A stretch of DNA of 5,304 nt. It comes from Holosporales bacterium. Its GTDB lineage: Bacteria; Pseudomonadota; Alphaproteobacteria; UBA3830; JAIRMZ01. The translations under genes were made by a program, and so were the position numbers. Positions within the stretch are counted from its first letter, which is position 1, and each line of letters starts with the position of its first letter. Shown piece by piece: positions 1-5,304 of this stretch. Location of the stretch: positions 1 to 5,304 of the forward strand of contig JAIRMZ010000104.1 in NCBI GenBank assembly GCA_031258355.1, written 5' to 3'. The notes under the pieces were generated by a model that was not told the DNA's origin, did not search any database, and was given only the letters and a program-made list of their open reading frames with translations.

Positions 1-425
1 TCGAAGCTCACTACACATTGGTCGAAATTCATCCTTTCATTGATGGTAACTGGCGGACGGCACGTCTTCTGATGAGTCTTATTCTGATGCGCGCCGGATA
101 TTTACCGATGGTGATAGCTCCGATTGAGAGAAAACGCTATATTTCCGCCATTAACTCCAGAAACACAAAGGGTAATTTGCTTGGATATCACAAATACATG
201 CTTCGTGTCCTCAACAAATCTTTGAACATGTACGTTAAGATGTTTGGAGAACAGAAAGTGAACAGCGACAATTCTCTTATGACAATCGGAAAGTTTGCAG
301 AATACTGCGATATACCTCAATCTACATTGAGATACTCCCTTAGAATCAAAAAGCTTGAGCCAGTTTCGTATACGAATTCCGGATATATGCTGTTTTCAAA
401 GGAGCAGGCTGAGCTTTTGAAGTAG
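1..425 (+). CDS. Fic-domain protein (putative AMP/NMP transferase), 5'-truncated by window edge
   Basis: Reading from base 3, 140 residues are visible up to a TAG stop at 423-425; the N-terminal part lies outside the window. The segment EAHYTLVEIHPFIDGNWRTA (visible residues 1-20) followed by RLLMSLILMRAGY is the core of a Fic domain. This family usually transfers AMP or another nucleotide from NTP to a target hydroxyl, with His (visible residue 10) as catalytic base and the HxFx(D/E)GNGRxxR loop binding phosphates and metal. The second Gly of GNGR is replaced by Trp (codon TGG, positions 51-53), which could impair nucleotide binding. The visible C-terminal 50 or so residues (TIGKFAEYCDIPQSTLRYS...SGYMLFSKEQ) look like a small winged-helix/HTH domain, often found at the C-terminus of stand-alone Fic proteins. 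TTG at 18 is not a credible start because the Fic fold continues upstream. Family assignment is firm; activity is uncertain. Confidence 0.88.
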   Translation, partial: EAHYTLVEIHPFIDGNWRTARLLMSLILMRAGYLPMVIAPIERKRYISAINSRNTKGNLLGYHKYMLRVLNKSLNMYVKMFGEQKVNSDNSLMTIGKFAEYCDIPQSTLRYSLRIKKLEPVSYTNSGYMLFSKEQAELLK

Positions 426-486
426 ATTCTACTGGACATGGTTTTTCACGACCATAAAATTTTTCTACTCAAGCGCAAAATTCTTC

Positions 487-602
487 GCAACACGAAAACG
501 GCGGTTTTGAGGAATGCCCACAATAATCCCAGAATCAGCCTCTCTGCAGCGGAGGAGCGAAAAATCTCCGTGCCCCATCGTTTGGAGAAAAACCGGAGAA
601 TT
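487..602. repeat. repeat A, copy 1 (imperfect direct repeat of 2123-2236)
   Basis: Two blocks match the second copy in the same orientation. Positions 487-516 match 2123-2152 at 26 of 30 bases (ending TTGAGGAATG). Positions 545-602 match 2179-2236 at 45 of 58 bases (sharing ATCTCCGTG and GGGAGAATT/CGGAGAATT). The 28-nt middle part does not align well with its 26-nt counterpart. Copy 1 contains the short inverted repeat CGGAG (550-554) / CTCCG (566-570), and a second CGGAG at 594-598 could compete for pairing. It has the look of a dispersed intergenic repeat, but a genome-wide search would be needed to say so. Confidence 0.75.
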
Positions 603-702
603 TTGGATGGATTGGACAGTTTAGGGAATAGATATGTAGCGGTTCCTTGTCGTTTTGTATTAATGTAACAGCTTATAGTGCCTTCTTCGCCCATATCCTC
701 AA

Positions 703-720
703 CCAGCTGAGCTAGGCCCT
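703..720 (-). pseudogene. tRNA-Ala 5'-end remnant (acceptor strand plus half D-arm)
   Basis: Read on the minus strand, 720 to 703 gives AGGGCCTAGCTCAGCTGG. This matches the first 19 nt of the intact tRNA-Ala at 2387-2369 with G1 changed to A and one base missing at the acceptor/D-arm junction (the counterpart of T2381). Beyond this the sequence continues TTGAGGATATGGGCG and lacks the anticodon arm, T-arm (no GGTTCGA) and 3' acceptor strand. It cannot make a tRNA. It still has the whole upstream region of the functional gene, so it could be transcribed as a useless stub. Confidence 0.7.
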
Positions 721-843
721 ATACCCTTTCTTATTAAGGTGTTGAAGAGGGGTCTTGTAAGCCTTTCGATTTCTGCTTTTTGCGAAGGCCCGGGTAAGGG
801 GATTTGCGTCGTCCGAGGGGTTCCATAGAGCCGTTCGCACGCT
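703..843. repeat. repeat B, copy 1 (near-identical direct repeat of 2369-2510)
   Basis: 141 bp match 2369-2510 with four substitutions (720, 722, 728, 758, all T here against C there on the plus strand) and one missing base (T2381): about 96.5% identity by direct comparison. The repeat consists of the first 18 nt of a tRNA-Ala gene and 123 bp of its 5' flank, read on the minus strand. Its right edge at 843 lies only 7 bp beyond the ATPase stop codon (851-853). Identity is much higher than between the two A copies (roughly 80%), which implies recent duplication, gene conversion or selection on B. Confidence 0.93.
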
Positions 844-850
844 GCTCTTG

Positions 851-2053
851 TTAAATCAGCTGAGAGAGAAGCGTTTTTGCCGGAACAATTAACGGTATCT
901 CTCCGCTGAAACATGACTTCGATACAAAATTTTCATTAAACACAGTTTGTAATGAAAAGCTTGGCTGTAACTGCGCTCTGAAATGTTCTATTGATTTTGA
1001 AAGCTTTGTTTCCGACGATTTGGATTCAATAATCATAAACGGTTTGTTGTCTCGTACAATTAAAAAATCTACCTCTTTTTTGTCTATATCCCGAAGATAA
1101 AAAAAATCGAATCTCCCCAATCCAATATCTGAATAAAAATTTACAAATTTTAGCAGATGAGACGCTATAAAGTTTTCCACCTTTTGTCCTTCATCTTCGA
1201 TCAAAGACCAATCCCAGAGATAAATTTTAGGATCTTTGGTGAGCGATCTCGTCACGTTTTTGGACCATGGACGAACCATAAAACAGTAGTAAAATCTATC
1301 CAGGATGCTTGTCCATCTAGAAACAGTTTGCGATGTGACGCCTACTTGCTTTGCTAGATTCGAGCTGTTCAACAACTGTCCAGCCCTGCTTTTTAAAATT
1401 TCTGAAAGAACTTCCAATAGATAAATCTCCTGAATATTAGCGATACTTCTTATTTCCTCGTGTATTAATTGCTTAAACCTAGTCGATTGCCACATATTAT
1501 AATATTGATCGCTGGTATTATTATATGGATCAGGAAATCCACCATATTTAAACAGTTTATCGAATTTTTCCGAAGACAATTCAGACGGATCTTTCAGAAA
1601 AACGCTATTTTCGGCGGATATAAGCTCTGAAACACTAAATGGATGAATATTATATTGGAAATACCGACCCATCAAACTGTCTCCGCCAGATTGAAATACA
1701 TCCAAACGCGTGCTGCCAGTCACTATTATTTTGTAATGATTACGATAGAGATCGTAAAAACCTTTTATGTAATTCTTCCAATCTTTGTGCTTATGTATTT
1801 CATCGAAAATCACTAGAGGTTGAGAGTCAGTGAGTATGTTGAGCGGAAATATATCTTCGATAAACGATTGTCCTGATAAAATTAATTGACGATCTTTCAC
1901 AGAATCAAAGTTTAAATACACAGATTTCTGAAATTTTGTTTGTATTTTTTTTGCTATAGTAGTCTTTCCGACCTGACGCGGACCAACCAGAAAAAACATC
2001 TGGGGATATTGCAGCAGGTTTTTGTATATAACGCTTTCGTATATTCGATCCAT
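851..2053 (-). CDS. AAA_14 / DUF4143-family P-loop ATPase
   Basis: A 400-residue protein with the full architecture of the DUF4143 ATPases. Walker A is GPRQVGKTT (residues 24-32) and Walker B is PLVIFDEIHK (79-88, acidic pair D84-E85). A sensor-like VTGSTRLD follows (111-118), then the family block SLMGRYFQYNIHPFSVSEL (126-144) and GGFPDPY (171-177). A helix-turn-helix region lies around 227-251 (NLAKQVGVTSQTVSRW). The C-terminal domain carries D329, E343 and K345 (EVDF...IIESKSS), the spacing of a PD-(D/E)XK nuclease fold. Length is normal for the family and the Walker and PD-(D/E)XK residues are intact. The cellular role of the family is unsettled; members are common in accessory regions. 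No transmembrane segment or antitoxin partner is evident. The ATG at 2051-2053 fits the usual short leader before Walker A; its own Shine-Dalgarno (GGACAA) is weak. G+C is low. Repeat B begins 7 bp past its stop. Confidence 0.93.
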   Translation of the reverse strand: MDRIYESVIYKNLLQYPQMFFLVGPRQVGKTTIAKKIQTKFQKSVYLNFDSVKDRQLILSGQSFIEDIFPLNILTDSQPLVIFDEIHKHKDWKNYIKGFYDLYRNHYKIIVTGSTRLDVFQSGGDSLMGRYFQYNIHPFSVSELISAENSVFLKDPSELSSEKFDKLFKYGGFPDPYNNTSDQYYNMWQSTRFKQLIHEEIRSIANIQEIYLLEVLSEILKSRAGQLLNSSNLAKQVGVTSQTVSRWTSILDRFYYCFMVRPWSKNVTRSLTKDPKIYLWDWSLIEDEGQKVENFIASHLLKFVNFYSDIGLGRFDFFYLRDIDKKEVDFLIVRDNKPFMIIESKSSETKLSKSIEHFRAQLQPSFSLQTVFNENFVSKSCFSGEIPLIVPAKTLLSQLI

Positions 2054-2063
2054 TCTTTGTCCA

Positions 2064-2099
2064 TCATAAAATTATCGCGATCATTTTAATATAGATCAT
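2064..2099 (-). CDS. possible 11-codon leader ORF upstream of the ATPase
   Basis: On the minus strand a consensus Shine-Dalgarno AAGGAG (2113-2108) stands 8 nt before ATG (2099-2097). This opens a frame reading MIYIKMIAIIL and ending in TGA at 2066-2064, 10 nt before the ATPase ATG and in a different frame. This ribosome site is far better than the ATPase's own, so the peptide could load ribosomes for reinitiation at the ATPase. It may equally be the remnant of a lost upstream gene, or chance. The same bases can be read as a promoter (separate entry), and the two readings conflict. Confidence 0.25.
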   Translation of the reverse strand: MIYIKMIAIIL

Positions 2100-2116
2100 A
2101 TTTTTATCTCCTTCAA
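2088..2116 (-). promoter_or_regulatory. possible sigma70-type promoter for the ATPase gene
   Basis: The minus strand shows TTGAAG (2116-2111), a 17-nt spacer and TATATT (2093-2088), matching four and five bases of the -35 and -10 consensus. The -10 lies 34 bp upstream of the ATPase ATG. The -35 overlaps the AAGGAG of the putative leader ORF; if this promoter is used, that ribosome site would not be in the transcript. The region is AT-rich, so chance matches are likely. Confidence 0.35.
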
Positions 2117-2122
2117 AGTGCG

Positions 2123-2236
2123 GCAACAAGGAAACGACGGTCTTGAGGAATGTAAGAAATGGTTTCAAAACCCACTTTTACAGCGGAACTGCGAGAGATC
2201 TCCGTGACTCACCCTTTGAAGAAAAAAGGGAGAATT
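2123..2236. repeat. repeat A, copy 2
   Basis: Partner of 487-602, in the same orientation, with two conserved blocks (2123-2152 and 2179-2236) separated by 26 poorly conserved bases. It lies just upstream of the ATPase promoter region and downstream of the tRNA-Ala gene on that gene's strand. Its position relative to repeat B repeats that of copy 1: A-to-B start distance is 246 bp here and 216 bp in copy 1, the difference matching the part of the tRNA lost in copy 1. A self-complementary GAGATCTC occurs at 2193-2200. Confidence 0.75.
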
Positions 2237-2264
2237 GATAATATGCAACACTCGGTAGAGTTTC

Positions 2265-2273
2265 TGATATAAT
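2265..2273 (+). promoter_or_regulatory. extended -10 element pointing toward the tRNA antisense strand
   Basis: TGATATAAT matches the extended -10 form TGnTATAAT exactly on the plus strand. No convincing -35 lies at 16-18 bp spacing (GCAACA at 17). Transcription from here would run antisense into tRNA-Ala. The only support is the exact short match, so it may be accidental. Confidence 0.2.
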
Positions 2274-2311
2274 GTACCCTGGTCGTATTTCTCCTCATTC
2301 TTCACTGAAAC

Positions 2312-2510
<199 letters not shown>

Positions 2511-2636
2511 CACATCGTTCACTTTCCGAAGATTTTTTTCGCTTTTTTCCCCAGCGGTAGTCATCTAGATGAACAAGGGTGCCCACAAGCCTGTCCTCAC
2601 TAACCTATCGTTCTCTTGCATCTTAAGGAGAGAAAG

Positions 2637-2651
2637 TAAAGAATTTCTTTA
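2637..2651. promoter_or_regulatory. 15-bp palindrome upstream of map (operator-like)
   Basis: TAAAGAATTTCTTTA is a perfect inverted repeat of 7-bp arms around one base, 34 bp before the map ATG. A sister site of the same design (TAAGAAAGTTTCTTA, 3508-3522) precedes glmU; both fit TAARRAANTTYYTTA. This shape suits a dimeric repressor, though AT-rich palindromes arise by chance. Confidence 0.3.
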
Positions 2652-2676
2652 GAGGAAACTCTAGGATTCCTCGGAG
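2650..2676 (+). promoter_or_regulatory. map leader: alternative hairpins next to the Shine-Dalgarno
   Basis: TAGAG (2650-2654) and CTCTA (2659-2663) form a 5-bp stem closed by a GAAA tetraloop. Alternatively GAGGAA (2652-2657) pairs with TTCCTC (2667-2672), a stem ending right at the map Shine-Dalgarno GGAG (2673-2676, 9 nt before ATG). The two stems share bases and exclude each other, so the second could limit ribosome access. This is read from base complementarity only. Confidence 0.3.
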
Positions 2677-2685
2677 AGTTTTGTC

Positions 2686-3474
2686 ATGTCTTACTCTGAA
2701 CAATTTTCGGGCATACGCAAAGCTGGAAACTTGGCCGCTCATGTCTTGGATTTTGTTACTCCTTACGTTATTTCCGGGATCACTACCCAAGAGCTGAATG
2801 ATTTATGTCATCAAGAAACCCTGCGCCATGGGGGAGAATCTGCGCCCCTCCATTTTCAAGGATACCCTCAAGCGACATGTATTTCCTTAAATCACGTCGT
2901 ATGTCATGGTATTCCTTCGAGCAGGAAACTTGTCGATGGCGATATCCTGAATATCGACGTGACGGTCATTTTGGACGGGTGGTTCGGCGATACAAGTCGG
3001 ATGTTCTATGTTGGAACCCCTCCTCTTAAGGCGCGCCAACTCGTAGAGGTGACTTATCGGGCTTTAAACGAAAGCCTGACCTGTGTCCGGCCCGGGGGGC
3101 ATCTTGGCGACATCGGCGCTTGCATCCAGCATATTGCCGAAGGAGCGGGATACTCTGTTGTGCGCGATTTTTGCGGACATGGGATAGGGCGTGTATTTCA
3201 CGGAGATCCTGCGGTTTTACATTTCGGAGAACGCGGAACTGGCGTTGTCCTTCAACCAGGGATGACCTTTACGATTGAGCCGATGATCAATGCCGGAAGG
3301 CCTGAGGTCAAAATATTACAAGATAACTGGACAGCAGTTACGCGAGACAGAAGCCTTTCCGCTCAATTTGAGCATACAGTTGGCGTAACGGAAACCGGTG
3401 TAGAGGTTTTTACTCTTTCGGCTGCAGGCTATACATGTCCCCCTTACACAGCTAACAGTGGTCTTGCGCCCTAG
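2686..3474 (+). CDS. map: type I methionine aminopeptidase
   Basis: A 262-residue cytosolic metalloprotease that removes the initiator Met from new proteins, after deformylation, when the second residue is small. All five metal ligands of the pita-bread fold are present: D91 and D102 (NIDVTVILDGWFGDTSR), H165 (GHGIGR), E198 (FTIEPM) and E229 (QFEHTV). The substrate-site histidines H74 (VCHGIPS) and H172 (FHGDPAV) are also present. Length matches the E. coli enzyme (264), with no N-terminal zinc-finger or SEC-C extension, so it is the short type Ia form. The ATG is the first in frame, with GGAG 9 nt upstream; the next candidate starts would cut the fold. It is followed after 56 bp by glmU on the same strand. 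No frame damage is seen; the gene is almost surely functional and likely essential. Confidence 0.97.
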   Translation: MSYSEQFSGIRKAGNLAAHVLDFVTPYVISGITTQELNDLCHQETLRHGGESAPLHFQGYPQATCISLNHVVCHGIPSSRKLVDGDILNIDVTVILDGWFGDTSRMFYVGTPPLKARQLVEVTYRALNESLTCVRPGGHLGDIGACIQHIAEGAGYSVVRDFCGHGIGRVFHGDPAVLHFGERGTGVVLQPGMTFTIEPMINAGRPEVKILQDNWTAVTRDRSLSAQFEHTVGVTETGVEVFTLSAAGYTCPPYTANSGLAP

Positions 3475-3507
3475 CGTTTTCCTTTCCTTCTTTCTATAGT
3501 GCAAGGC

Positions 3508-3522
3508 TAAGAAAGTTTCTTA
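3508..3522. promoter_or_regulatory. 15-bp palindrome overlapping the glmU ribosome site
   Basis: TAAGAAAGTTTCTTA has perfect 7-bp arms around one base. Its last base is the first base of the glmU Shine-Dalgarno AAGGA (3522-3526; 4 nt before GTG). It resembles the palindrome in the map leader (2637-2651). A protein bound here, or RNA pairing of the arms, could affect glmU translation or internal transcription. No terminator is seen in the 56-bp map-glmU gap; a lone TATAGT (3495-3500) lacks a -35. Confidence 0.3.
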
Positions 3523-3530
3523 AGGACAGC

Positions 3531-4901
3531 GTGTTCTCCCGTGTTTTTTGCGTTATTTTAGCGGCAGGAAAGGGGATGCGCTTGCGATCCTCTCTTCCGA
3601 AAGCCCTCCACCCTATCGGAGGGCTTCCTTTGATAGGGCATTGCTTGCGCACGGCATATCAGTTAGGTGTTCTGGAAACAACGCTCGTGATTTCTCCTGA
3701 TTTGCCACTGACACCTTGGTCTGAAGAGCTAGGGATTCCGTTCTCTTCTCAGATCCAGGACCCTCCTAGAGGGACTGGAGAAGCGGTGTGTATCGCCTTG
3801 AAAGATTTACCCTCTACGGCAGAGTGGGTACTAGTTTTGTATGGAGATACCCCTCTCATTCCTTCGGAGATTCTCCAAAGCCTTCTTAGTAAAGCACAAG
3901 AGAACCCGAAAACAGGCGTAGTTGTCCTCGCAATGCGCCCGCAAGAGGCTGCTGGGTATGCTCGTTTGATCGAGACGCCAGATCGGCAAGGGCTCATGGC
4001 CTTGGTCGAAAGTGAAGAAGTGCGTTCTGATACGCAAAGTCTGCCTTTGTGTAACGCCGGCCTCTTGCTCCATCGTACCGTCGCCACGACCTTAATCCCT
4101 CGTATTCGTCCACGACAAGGGCGAGAGATTTTCCTCACAGACATCGTAGCTCTTGCCCATGCCGAAGGATGGCACAATACTTACGTGGAAGGATCTTCTG
4201 CGCATCTCCGTGGGGCAAACACGCGTATGGACCTGGCCGCTTTGGAGCAAACTTTTCAGGAAGAGGCACGTCAACGTGCCTTGAGGGCAGGAGTCACTTT
4301 AATGGCACCAGAAACGGTATTTTTTTCTTATGACACCTACTTAGCGGCTGATGTGACGGTTTTCCCTCATGTTTTCTTCGGCAAAGGAGTGCAAGTAGAA
4401 TCAAGAAGTCGTATCGGTCCTTTTTGCGTTTTAGAAGGCGTTTCTGTGGGGCAGAATGCTTCCATCGGACCTTTTGCACGCCTCAGGCCAGGAACGTGCC
4501 TTGAAGAAGGTGTGCGCATTGGCAATTTTGTTGAGACAAAGAACGCCTATGTGGCCGCTGGAACGAAGATCAACCATCTCAGCTACATTGGAGATGCTTC
4601 CTTAGGGGAAAAATGCAATATCGGTGCTGGAACGATTACATGCAATTATGATGGGCAGCATAAACATAAAACAACACTTGGGGATCGGGTATTTGTTGGC
4701 TCTAACACGGCGCTAGTTGCTCCTGTTTGTATCGCAAAGGAAGCGGTCATCGGCGCAGGCAGCACGATTACCGGCGATATCCCTGAGGGGGCTTTAGGCC
4801 TCACACGTACAGACTTGAAGATCGTGCCGGAATTCCACAAAAGGAGGAAAACATCTCGTTCTCTTACCGGTCTAAATCATTCTAAAAAAGAAAAAAGATG
4901 A
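3531..4901 (+). CDS. glmU: bifunctional GlcN-1-P acetyltransferase / GlcNAc-1-P uridylyltransferase
   Basis: A 456-residue cytosolic enzyme making UDP-GlcNAc in two steps: acetyl-CoA-dependent acetylation of glucosamine-1-phosphate, then uridylylation with UTP. The N-terminal Rossmann domain (about 1-230) has the signature LAAGKGMRLRSSLPKALH (10-27), QDPPRGTGEA (76-85), YGDTPLI (104-110, metal-binding D106) and N230. From about 255 the hexapeptide left-handed beta-helix carries the acetyltransferase site: R318/R329 region, K337, catalytic H349, Y352, N363 (NIGAGTITCNYDG) and K380. Length equals E. coli GlmU. The start is GTG behind AAGGA; no better start precedes the LAAG motif. The usual Thr of LAAGxGTRM is Met16. 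The C-terminal tail is Lys/Arg-rich. glmS does not follow; instead a glycosyltransferase overlaps by ATGA. The beta-helix wording looks alphaproteobacterial. Function is near certain. Confidence 0.97.
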   Translation: MFSRVFCVILAAGKGMRLRSSLPKALHPIGGLPLIGHCLRTAYQLGVLETTLVISPDLPLTPWSEELGIPFSSQIQDPPRGTGEAVCIALKDLPSTAEWVLVLYGDTPLIPSEILQSLLSKAQENPKTGVVVLAMRPQEAAGYARLIETPDRQGLMALVESEEVRSDTQSLPLCNAGLLLHRTVATTLIPRIRPRQGREIFLTDIVALAHAEGWHNTYVEGSSAHLRGANTRMDLAALEQTFQEEARQRALRAGVTLMAPETVFFSYDTYLAADVTVFPHVFFGKGVQVESRSRIGPFCVLEGVSVGQNASIGPFARLRPGTCLEEGVRIGNFVETKNAYVAAGTKINHLSYIGDASLGEKCNIGAGTITCNYDGQHKHKTTLGDRVFVGSNTALVAPVCIAKEAVIGAGSTITGDIPEGALGLTRTDLKIVPEFHKRRKTSRSLTGLNHSKKEKR

Positions 4902-5304
4902 AGGAGATAACAAAAAAAATCCTGCAGGTCGAACGGCCCTTGGTCACGATTGGAATCCTGACGTACAAGCGGCCGCATTTATTGCCCCGCGCCTTAGAAG
5001 CCGTTGCACGACAGACGTACCAACCGATTGAGGTGATTGTTTGCGACGACGCCACTCCTGGAGACGAGAACGAAAAGGTGGTCGCCGCTTTTAAAGATAA
5101 AATCCCTGAGTTGAAATACCTTAAACATGCAACAAATCTGGGCGATATCAAGAGTTATTACCACCTTCTAGAAGAAGCGCAGGGAACCTTCTTTATGTGG
5201 TTAGCAGATGATGACGAGATCTCCCCAGGTTTTGTTGAAGCCTCTGTAGAAGCGCTAGAGGAGCATCCGGATGTCCCTTTCTCGAATGCTTACTGTCAGA
5301 TTCT
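4898..5304 (+). CDS. family 2 glycosyltransferase, 3'-truncated by window end
   Basis: 135 codons are visible. The N-terminal half of a GT-A fold is clear: PLVTIGILTYKRPHLLPRAL (residues 14-33) is the first beta strand and nucleotide-binding segment of GT2 enzymes. IEVIVCDDATPGD (44-56) carries the first Asp pair, NLGDIKSYYHL (80-90) follows, and MWLADDDEI (100-108) is the DxD-type metal/UDP-sugar motif, followed by GFVEASVEAL. These inverting enzymes add a sugar from a nucleotide-sugar donor, typically in surface polysaccharide, lipid or glycoprotein assembly; donor and acceptor cannot be told here. No signal peptide or membrane helix is visible so far. The start ATG overlaps the glmU stop as ATGA, implying translational coupling; oddly, the good AAGGAG lies just after the ATG (4901-4906), within codons 2-3. 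Partnership with GlmU suggests UDP-GlcNAc use, which is inference only. Confidence 0.9.
   Translation, partial: MKEITKKILQVERPLVTIGILTYKRPHLLPRALEAVARQTYQPIEVIVCDDATPGDENEKVVAAFKDKIPELKYLKHATNLGDIKSYYHLLEEAQGTFFMWLADDDEISPGFVEASVEALEEHPDVPFSNAYCQI

Larger units (their letters stand above)
426..850. other. gene-free convergent intergenic region holding repeat A copy 1, a tRNA remnant and repeat B copy 1
   Basis: This stretch lies between the convergent Fic and ATPase genes. Open frames of 70-80 codons occur on both strands, but their translations lack family resemblance and run through repeat A or the tRNA remnant, so I do not call genes. The first bases include a 13-nt palindrome overlapping the Fic stop (421-433, arms AGTAGA/TCTACT). 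A weak hairpin follows (ATGGT 438-442 with ACCAT 451-455) with a T-run at 460-464, which may serve as a poor terminator. Positions 603-702 hold no recognisable gene; they loosely resemble 2237-2368 and may be the eroded tRNA body and 3' flank. Confidence 0.7.

Noticed and set aside
438..464. Hairpin plus T-run after the Fic gene as a terminator
   Set aside because: The stem is only 5 bp of mixed A/T and G/C with an 8-nt loop, and four A's separate it from the T-run; too weak to call.
438..694. Overlapping 76- and 82-codon frames on both strands
   Set aside because: They run through repeat A, lack good ribosome sites and show no family resemblance; the second copy of A does not keep either frame.
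699..914. 71-codon minus frame across the ATPase 3' end and repeat B
   Set aside because: It overlaps the well-supported ATPase gene in another frame and runs into the tRNA remnant.
851..2053. Fic plus DUF4143 ATPase as a toxin-antitoxin or defence operon
   Set aside because: The genes are convergent, 425 bp apart and separated by repeats; no antitoxin or shared promoter is visible, so a joint system is not supported.
487..2236. Repeat A as part of a CRISPR array or insertion-sequence ends
   Set aside because: Only two imperfect copies 1.6 kb apart in direct orientation, with no transposase or regularly spaced units.
3749..4177. 142-codon minus-strand frame inside glmU
   Set aside because: Antisense shadow of a strongly conserved coding gene; no family motif.

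Overview
The window reads as bacterial chromosome, most likely alphaproteobacterial. The GlmU left-handed beta-helix carries the wording I associate with alphaproteobacterial GlmU (GVTLMAPETVFFSYDT, RIGNFVETKNA). This is recognition from memory, not a search. The window has two halves of different character. Positions 1-2310 are accessory and AT-richer: two sequence lines inside the ATPase gene count 28% and 35% G+C. Positions 2686-5304 hold conserved housekeeping and envelope genes: a line inside map counts 53% G+C and one inside glmU 40%.

Layout. 1-425 (+): 3' end of a Fic-domain gene whose core motif reads HPFIDGNWR instead of HPFxDGNGR. 426-850: a gene-free stretch with repeat A (487-602), a tRNA remnant (703-720) and repeat B (703-843). 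851-2053 (-): a complete AAA_14/DUF4143-type ATPase with a C-terminal PD-(D/E)XK-like motif, preceded by a possible 11-codon leader ORF. 2123-2236: second copy of A. 2312-2387 (-): intact tRNA-Ala(GGC) with encoded CCA. 2369-2510: second copy of B, made of the tRNA 5' end and its upstream region. 2401-2586 (-): a doubtful 61-codon small ORF that ends in B. 2686-3474 (+): type I methionine aminopeptidase (map). 3531-4901 (+): bifunctional GlmU. 4898-5304 (+): start of a family 2 glycosyltransferase, overlapping glmU by ATGA and cut by the window end.

How the parts work together. map, glmU and the glycosyltransferase are co-directional with gaps of 56 bp and -4 bp, so they may form one operon. 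GlmU makes UDP-GlcNAc, the precursor for peptidoglycan, lipid A and many glycans, and the coupled GT2 gene suggests a surface-polysaccharide role. Two 15-bp palindromes fitting TAARRAANTTYYTTA lie in the leaders of map and glmU.

The most noteworthy feature is the A-B-ATPase-A-B arrangement. The ATPase gene sits between directly repeated modules built on a tRNA-Ala gene. The left tRNA copy is dead beyond its first 18 nt and the right one is intact. This resembles an element inserted at a tRNA gene, or a local duplication, but no integrase is visible. I see no clearly novel multi-gene system. The Fic and ATPase genes are members of known families whose roles here remain open.
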